From Planctomycetota bacterium (GTDB taxonomy: Bacteria > Patescibacteriota > Patescibacteriia > Patescibacteriales > UBA12465), in assembly GCA_025453315.1 (NCBI GenBank), contig JALOQQ010000060.1, positions 1-6,310 of the forward strand: a DNA stretch of 6,310 bases, read 5' to 3'. The notes below the pieces were generated by a model. That model had not been told where the DNA came from, did no database searches, and saw only the letters and a list, made by a program, of their open reading frames with translations. Of this stretch, positions 1-3,922 are shown in pieces. Made by a program: the position numbers and the translations under genes. Within the stretch, counting starts at the first letter, position 1; every line of letters begins with the position of its first letter.

Positions 1-48
1 CCTGCGGCTCGGGCAAAAAATTTAAAAACTGCTGCAGCAGTAAGTTAA
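1..48 (+). CDS. secA: SEC-C zinc-binding motif, 3' end of a probable SecA gene (partial)
   Basis: Reading from base 3, the plus strand encodes CGSGKKFKNCC (3-35). This is the right half of the SEC-C motif CPCGSGKK(F/Y)K.C(C/H). The two bases before it (cc) fit the third position of a Pro codon. In SecA this motif closes the protein, binds Zn2+, and contacts SecB or ribosomes; SecA is the ATPase that drives preproteins through SecYEG. Small stand-alone SEC-C proteins also exist, so SecA is the likeliest rather than the only reading. The N-terminal part lies outside the window. Oddly, no stop follows the cysteines in this frame: it stays open until 483-485, antisense to the isomerase gene. TAA triplets at 41-43 and 46-48 lie in the other two frames, so the end given here assumes a small frameshift just after the cysteines. 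The gene converges with the minus-strand isomerase gene. Confidence 0.6.
   Translation, partial: PAARAKNLKTAAAVS
28..41. repeat. 14-bp perfect palindrome
   Basis: The sequence actgctgcagcagt equals its own reverse complement. There is no loop and no T-run after it, so it is not a normal terminator. It covers the last SEC-C cysteine codons and the point where the SecA-like frame loses its expected stop. It may be chance, or it may mark a local sequence error. Confidence 0.6.
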
Positions 49-98
49 CCGACCATAAACCCCGCCATTATTTCAACAGCAATTACATTAACCAAAAA

Positions 99-806
99 CT
101 ATTTAATCAATTCAATACTGTTAATAGTGGCATCCTTAAGAGGATGATCGTTTTCGTTAGTGTCCATATTCTCAATTTTATCAACCACATCCATACCTTC
201 AATGACTTCACCCAAATTTACATGTTTACCATCGAGCCAAGGAGTGCTCTCTGCTGTAACAATAAAAAATTGAGAACCATTAGTATTTGGTCCGGAATTA
301 GCCATAGCCAAGCTTCCACGAACAAGTGTGTGCTTATTAAATTCATCACCAAATTTATAACCTGGACCACCCATACCATCATTAGACCAATCATCGTCTT
401 TACTATTAGGATCACCACCCTGAATCATAAAGTCCTTAATTACGCGATGAAACTTAGTGCCATTATAAAAACCTTCTTGAGCTAAATTAAAAAAATTATT
501 AACTGTCATTGGAGAATCTTCACCATAAAACTTAATTTTAATATTACCCTGATTAGTCTTAATTAAAGCCTGACCATATTCCTGAGCTAAATCTTTTTGC
601 TTAGGTAAGGTTCTGCCAGAAATAGTACTAACTTCATCTTTAGAGCTAATGCCCTGATTACTGTTTTGATTATTATTCATATTAATTGATTCAACACTTT
701 TTTCTCCTTGATTATCATTATAACTAGCACTATTTTCATTAGTACAAGCACTAAGTGACAAGACAAAAATAAGTGTGATACTTAAAAATAAAAAATTTTT
801 TTTCAT
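99..806 (-). CDS. Cyclophilin-type peptidyl-prolyl cis-trans isomerase, lipoprotein
   Basis: This 235-residue protein catalyses cis-trans isomerisation of X-Pro bonds and should act outside the cytoplasmic membrane as a lipid-anchored foldase. Residues 1-20 are a lipoprotein signal peptide ending in the lipobox LSAC, with Cys21 as the lipidated residue. Residues 22-77 form an Asn/Ser-rich linker, and residues 78-235 the cyclophilin domain. Active-site signatures are present: FHRVIKDFMIQGGDP (119-133, Arg121 matching human CypA Arg55), MANSGPNTNGSQFF (168-181) and WLDGKH (190-195, Trp190 matching Trp121 and His195 matching His126). One difference is HVNLGEV, which has Leu198 where CypA has Phe129. 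The ATG at 804-806 is supported by the signal peptide directly behind it. No Shine-Dalgarno sequence is visible. It lies 48 bases downstream of the tRNA nucleotidyltransferase gene with no terminator between, so it is probably co-transcribed. Family assignment is secure; the natural clients are unknown. Confidence 0.95.
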   Translation of the reverse strand: MKKNFLFLSITLIFVLSLSACTNENSASYNDNQGEKSVESINMNNNQNSNQGISSKDEVSTISGRTLPKQKDLAQEYGQALIKTNQGNIKIKFYGEDSPMTVNNFFNLAQEGFYNGTKFHRVIKDFMIQGGDPNSKDDDWSNDGMGGPGYKFGDEFNKHTLVRGSLAMANSGPNTNGSQFFIVTAESTPWLDGKHVNLGEVIEGMDVVDKIENMDTNENDHPLKDATINSIELIK

Positions 807-854
807 AAAATTGTAATAAATTTTAATACATTTTAAATTAACTAGATTACTTAG

Positions 855-2288
855 CTAAACCCCAAAATCCCTCTTCATTTCCCTATCTTCTTCTATTCTC
901 TTTTCAGTAATGAGTTCTTGGGCTTTTTGTCTGATTTGACTTAAGTCCAATTCATTTAATTCTCGACTGCGCTTTTCTAAATATTCTTTTGTATTAAGTT
1001 CTGAGTCATCAATAACTTCAGCTAAAAGCACTTCCAAAATAGCGCCAATTTTGGGACTAGGGGAAATTTTTAATAATTCCATTATATCAGAACCATTAAT
1101 TTTTAACATCTTTACGGAAATGGGATCGTGGCGCACTTTCTCTAACATATATTCCAAATGTCTTAACTTGTATGGTTTGGCTTTTAAATTACCAGATCCC
1201 AAACGATCAGCAATGCGTATAGCAATTAAATCTTCTAAATTTTCTTCCCCAGTTTTAACTATTAAACGTCTAACCGAACTAGCTGTTACTTCACCGACAT
1301 TATAATAAAACATATGATTGCGAACCAAATTAACTACTTTAATAGTGTCTTCATTAGAGAATTTCAATCTTTTCATAATACGCTCAGTCATTTTAGCACC
1401 AACGTATTCGTGATTATAAAAAGTAGCCTGACCATTAATAAACTTTTTAGTCTTTGGTTTACCAATATCATGAAATAAAGCCGCTAAACGAACCCGCCAA
1501 TCCGAACTAGGGCAATATTTAAGTGATAAGACAGAATGTTTAAATACTGTATGAATATGGTGATGATTCTGAGCGACCTCAAAACCCTCTTCCAATTCCG
1601 GAAATATATACTGTAATAATTTAGTATTATGAAGCAACATTATTCCCTCATAAGGAAAAGGTGATTTAAGAATTTTTATTAACTCATCCTTAATACGTTC
1701 CTTGGAAATAAATTTAATACTGCCAGCCAATTTAGTAATAGCCCTTTCGGTTTTTTCCTCAATCTCAAAAGCCAATTGGCAAGATAAACGAATCGCTCTC
1801 ATCATACGCAAAGCATCTTCTTTAAAACGATCACTAGGCTCACCAACGGTACGAATTATTTTTTTCTTAATGTCTTTTTGGCCACCGAAAAGATCAATAA
1901 TATCTCCTAATTCTCCCTGATCGTTTAAAGTAGCGGCTAAAGCATTAATAGTAAAATCACGTCGCTCTAAATCCTTCTCAACATTAGTTTCAAATATTAC
2001 TCTATCTGGATGACGAAAATCAGAATAAGCACTTTCTGAACGATAGGTAGTTATTTCTAAACAGTCTTTATTGGGAAAAGGTAAAAGCACGGTACCAAAA
2101 TCGTTCTCATATTTACCATTAGAAAAAACTTCTAATACTTGCTCAGGTCGAGCATTGGTTGTAATATCCCAGTCATTGGGCTCTTTATTCATTAAAAAAT
2201 CACGCAAACAACCACCAACGATATAACCCTCATATCCCTGTTTTTTCAATTCTTTTATGGTTTTAATAACATTTTCTGGAATTATCAT
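855..2288 (-). CDS. cca: tRNA nucleotidyltransferase, CCA-adding type with HD domain
   Basis: This 477-residue cytoplasmic enzyme of the class II nucleotidyltransferase/poly(A) polymerase family adds or repairs the 3'-CCA end of tRNAs using CTP and ATP. The N-terminal head has YIVGGCLRD (22-30), the metal-binding DWD (Asp39, Asp41), RRDFTINALA (109-118) and the nucleotide-selecting EDALRMMR (157-164, the EDxxR pattern). An HD domain follows, with His251, LFHDIGKP (His273-Asp274) and His293; in relatives it gives phosphatase or phosphodiesterase activity on tRNA ends. The segment INGSDIMELLKISPSPKIG (397-415) and the following LNTKEYL are typical of the C-terminal region in long bacterial Cca proteins. 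The last ~35 residues are strongly charged. Length and motifs indicate an intact gene. The ATG at 2286-2288 sits a normal distance before the first motif; no Shine-Dalgarno sequence is seen. Poly(A) polymerase or split A-/CC-adding activity cannot be excluded from sequence alone. Confidence 0.93.
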   Translation of the reverse strand: MIIPENVIKTIKELKKQGYEGYIVGGCLRDFLMNKEPNDWDITTNARPEQVLEVFSNGKYENDFGTVLLPFPNKDCLEITTYRSESAYSDFRHPDRVIFETNVEKDLERRDFTINALAATLNDQGELGDIIDLFGGQKDIKKKIIRTVGEPSDRFKEDALRMMRAIRLSCQLAFEIEEKTERAITKLAGSIKFISKERIKDELIKILKSPFPYEGIMLLHNTKLLQYIFPELEEGFEVAQNHHHIHTVFKHSVLSLKYCPSSDWRVRLAALFHDIGKPKTKKFINGQATFYNHEYVGAKMTERIMKRLKFSNEDTIKVVNLVRNHMFYYNVGEVTASSVRRLIVKTGEENLEDLIAIRIADRLGSGNLKAKPYKLRHLEYMLEKVRHDPISVKMLKINGSDIMELLKISPSPKIGAILEVLLAEVIDDSELNTKEYLEKRSRELNELDLSQIRQKAQELITEKRIEEDREMKRDFGV

Positions 2289-2330
2289 GTAAAGTGTAGT
2301 TTATTTTCTATTTATTAATAATTTAAGTAT

Positions 2331-2336
2331 ATTATA
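2331..2336 (-). promoter_or_regulatory. Possible -10 box for the tRNA nucleotidyltransferase gene
   Basis: The minus strand reads TATAAT here, a perfect -10 consensus about 42 bases before the ATG at 2288. No good -35 box is seen at 16-18 bases; the best TTGACA-like match, TTGTCA (2358-2363), is 21 bases away. In such AT-rich DNA a -10 match alone is weak evidence. Confidence 0.3.
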
Positions 2337-2356
2337 TTTAGCTAGCTTAGAGAATA

Positions 2357-2385
2357 TTGACAAAACAAAACTATAATGATTCAAT
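2357..2385 (+). promoter_or_regulatory. Possible sigma-70-type promoter for the membrane protein gene
   Basis: A perfect -35 box TTGACA (2357-2362) is followed after 17 bases by TTCAAT (2380-2385), which matches the -10 consensus at 4 of 6 positions. A TG dinucleotide stands one base upstream of it (2377-2378), as in an extended -10. Transcription would start near 2392 and leave a leader of about 50 bases before the ATG at 2445. A perfect TATAAT (2372-2377) also lies inside the spacer, but only 9 bases from the TTGACA. Confidence 0.42.
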
Positions 2386-2444
2386 GAGTAGTAAAACTTC
2401 CGAAAAATAAAGAAAAATCAGTATAAATTAAAACCACCGTAATC

Positions 2445-3224
2445 ATGAAAAAAATTCTTTTTATTCCGCTTCTTGTATTGTACCTTAACAATTTGCTAAG
2501 CAATGAAGTTAAACAACAAGATTCTTTAATTTTTATCAAATTAAAAGGTTCTAACTATAAAGTTATCCATATCAATTCGTCAATTAAAAAAACCGTAGAG
2601 ACAATTGATACTATAAAAATCAACCCTAACATTCCTCAAATTTTGTGGAGCAAAATTTATCAAGAAGTTTTGGTGTTGTATAAAAAAGAAAAAGAAAATA
2701 ATTATTACCCCAATTCTGGTTTCATTAAAAAAGCCTCTATTACCAGAAATTATTTTGGCATTTTTAATGGGTCAAAAATTGATCAAATAATTGATGAGAC
2801 TCCAAAAGACATGATAGCTTGGGAAATTATTTTACTGTTTGGCGCTACTATTATCTTGTCAATTTCGCTGGCTTTAATTAGAAAACTAAAAAACGATACC
2901 CATCGTCATCTGACAAGAAACATAATGATCAGTTCTATATGTTTTGTGCTAATAGTTCTTTCCGTTTTTTTGGATTCTAATAATTGGATTTTGTCTCTAG
3001 CTTTAGGGTTGTTAATGATTTTTATAGCATTTTTTACAATTAGAACCATGAAGTATGTAGAATACTCTATAATTTCCTGTTACATTATGTTACTTAAAAT
3101 TGATAATAATTCCTGGTGGCCAGTAACAATTGCTTTGTGCTCTGGCTTACTTATTTATTTTTTAATTTTACTAATTTCTAATTTAACAAGAAAAGAAAAC
3201 AATAAACAAATTTATTTAAATTAA
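2445..3224 (+). CDS. Membrane protein of unknown function with N-terminal extracytoplasmic region
   Basis: I do not recognise the family of this 259-residue protein. The N-terminus (MKKILFIPLLVLYLNNLLS) looks like a signal peptide or signal anchor, although no clear AXA cleavage site follows. Residues 21-123 are hydrophilic, lysine- and asparagine-rich and probably outside the membrane. Hydrophobic stretches at about 125-145, 160-177, 182-199 and 226-247 are probable transmembrane helices; 207-218 is a weaker candidate. The loop LRKLKNDTHRHLTR-like segment (about 144-158) is basic with two His residues and would be cytoplasmic by the positive-inside rule. The lysine-rich tail after 248 would also be cytoplasmic. 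No catalytic motif is apparent. It is the only complete plus-strand gene in the window, preceded by a promoter-like sequence and followed by a strong terminator, so it is probably monocistronic. The ATG at 2445 has no Shine-Dalgarno sequence but leads directly into the signal-like segment. Confidence 0.8.
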   Translation: MKKILFIPLLVLYLNNLLSNEVKQQDSLIFIKLKGSNYKVIHINSSIKKTVETIDTIKINPNIPQILWSKIYQEVLVLYKKEKENNYYPNSGFIKKASITRNYFGIFNGSKIDQIIDETPKDMIAWEIILLFGATIILSISLALIRKLKNDTHRHLTRNIMISSICFVLIVLSVFLDSNNWILSLALGLLMIFIAFFTIRTMKYVEYSIISCYIMLLKIDNNSWWPVTIALCSGLLIYFLILLISNLTRKENNKQIYLN

Positions 3225-3238
3225 TAATACCAGAAAAC

Positions 3239-3267
3239 AAAAAGCCGATATTGCATCGGCTTTTTTT
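3239..3267 (+). terminator. Rho-independent terminator, probably bidirectional
   Basis: An 11-bp stem, AAAAAGCCGAT (3239-3249) pairing with ATCGGCTTTTT (3255-3265), closes a 5-base loop (attgc) and ends in seven T residues (3261-3267). It starts 14 bases after the stop of the plus-strand membrane protein gene. On the minus strand the same hairpin is followed by a T-run of five, so it can also stop transcription from the lipoprotein gene ending at 3330. Confidence 0.9.
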
Positions 3268-3329
3268 ATTTATTATATTTTAAAACTATACTATTTATAC
3301 TAATGCTAATTGGTATTATTATCATCACT

Positions 3330-3560
3330 CTAGTCAACCAAACCCTCATTTATAATCTCATTCCCCTCTTTAACCCTAATATTATTTTGCTCTTTTAAAT
3401 CTTTAAGTTTAGTATTTATATTATTAAATTTCTGGGGCAAAGACGTTGTTGATTGCTTTGATCGGGAATTATTAGAATTATTTACCATTGATTCTGACGT
3501 CGCCGAACAACCAACTATTAAAAATATTAAAAATAAAAATAAAACAAAAATCTTTTTCAT
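3330..3560 (-). CDS. Small lipoprotein of unknown function
   Basis: This 76-residue protein has a lipoprotein signal peptide: MKK, a Phe/Leu/Ile-rich core (4-16) and lipobox IVGC with Cys18 as the lipidation site. The mature part is about 59 residues. Residues 19-45 are Ser/Asn-rich and look unstructured. The end (about 49-72) is charged and could form a short helix. No known domain is recognised. The ATG at 3558-3560 is preceded closely by AGAGAAC, at most a poor ribosome-binding site. The gene lies 96 bases downstream of the TM1266-like gene, with a promoter-like sequence in that gap, and converges with the membrane protein gene on a shared terminator. The signal peptide and isolated position make a real gene likely; the function is open. 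Confidence 0.75.
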   Translation of the reverse strand: MKKIFVLFLFLIFLIVGCSATSESMVNNSNNSRSKQSTTSLPQKFNNINTKLKDLKEQNNIRVKEGNEIINEGLVD

Positions 3561-3615
3561 GTTCTCTGAAGATTAATTTTAAAATATTTTTTAAACTCTA
3601 ATTACTATAAAAGAC

Positions 3616-3645
3616 GTAATAATCTTTACTAAGCAAACGGGTCAA
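3616..3645 (-). promoter_or_regulatory. Possible promoter for the small lipoprotein gene
   Basis: On the minus strand TTGACC (3640-3645, 5 of 6 matches to the -35 box) is followed after 18 bases by TATTAC (3616-3621, 4 of 6 matches to the -10 box). An alternative -10, TATAGT, lies at 3604-3609. Transcription would start near 3609, about 50 bases before the lipoprotein ATG. This would let the lipoprotein be expressed apart from the upstream pair. Confidence 0.33.
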
Positions 3646-3656
3646 AAACAATTTAA

Positions 3657-3917
3657 TTATACCGGGTCGGCAAATAAAGTCATCTTGACAGTTAAACCGG
3701 GTAATGCCAAAGTCTTCATAAAATCAGCCATTTCATCATGAGTAGCTTTGATGGCTAAAATTATCATACCCGTACATTTATCAAAACAAGTTGGTTCAAT
3801 ATTAACTCCTAAACGAGCCATTATAATATGACCGTGGTCAGATAATGTCTCATGTAAAGCCATAGAATTGGCTTGACGATCCTCAACTAAAATAGAAATT
3901 GTAGCGAGTTGTTTCAT
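3657..3917 (-). CDS. TM1266-like small protein (iron-only hydrogenase system regulator type)
   Basis: The 86 residues match the pattern of the TM1266 / iron-only hydrogenase system regulator family, which has an ACT- or NikR-C-terminus-like ferredoxin fold. VEDR is at 11-14 and LSDHGHIIMARLGV at 25-38. An IILAIKATHDEMADFM strand-helix unit (52-67) and a closing LPGLTVKM (72-79) follow. Relatives are about 80-85 residues and are usually encoded near [FeFe]-hydrogenase maturation genes, but their biochemical role is poorly defined. Here no hydrogenase gene is visible. CFDKC (Cys44, Cys48) sits in the loop before the third strand and could bind metal; that is inference. The ATG at 3915-3917 begins 5 bases after the stop of the propeller gene, so the two are probably co-transcribed. 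No Shine-Dalgarno sequence is seen. The gene is clearly less AT-rich than the propeller gene upstream. A generic ACT-like regulator is the main alternative. Confidence 0.62.
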   Translation of the reverse strand: MKQLATISILVEDRQANSMALHETLSDHGHIIMARLGVNIEPTCFDKCTGMIILAIKATHDEMADFMKTLALPGLTVKMTLFADPV

Positions 3918-3922
3918 ATTTT

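Noticed and set aside
144..485. Plus-strand open frame opposite the cyclophilin gene
   Set aside because: Its translation has no recognisable domain and is antisense to a well-supported cyclophilin. It is treated as the shadow continuation of the SEC-C frame, not a gene.
807..854. AT-only inverted repeat between cca and the isomerase gene as a terminator
   Set aside because: There is no GC-containing stem and no defined T-run, so it is better read as an operon spacer.
1051..1305. Plus-strand open frame opposite the tRNA nucleotidyltransferase gene
   Set aside because: It is antisense to conserved C-terminal parts of cca and shows no motif or start signal; the same holds for 1702-1920.
2357..2377. 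TTGACA and TATAAT as one promoter
   Set aside because: They are only 9 bases apart, too close for a sigma-70 promoter. TTCAAT at 2380-2385 gives proper spacing instead.
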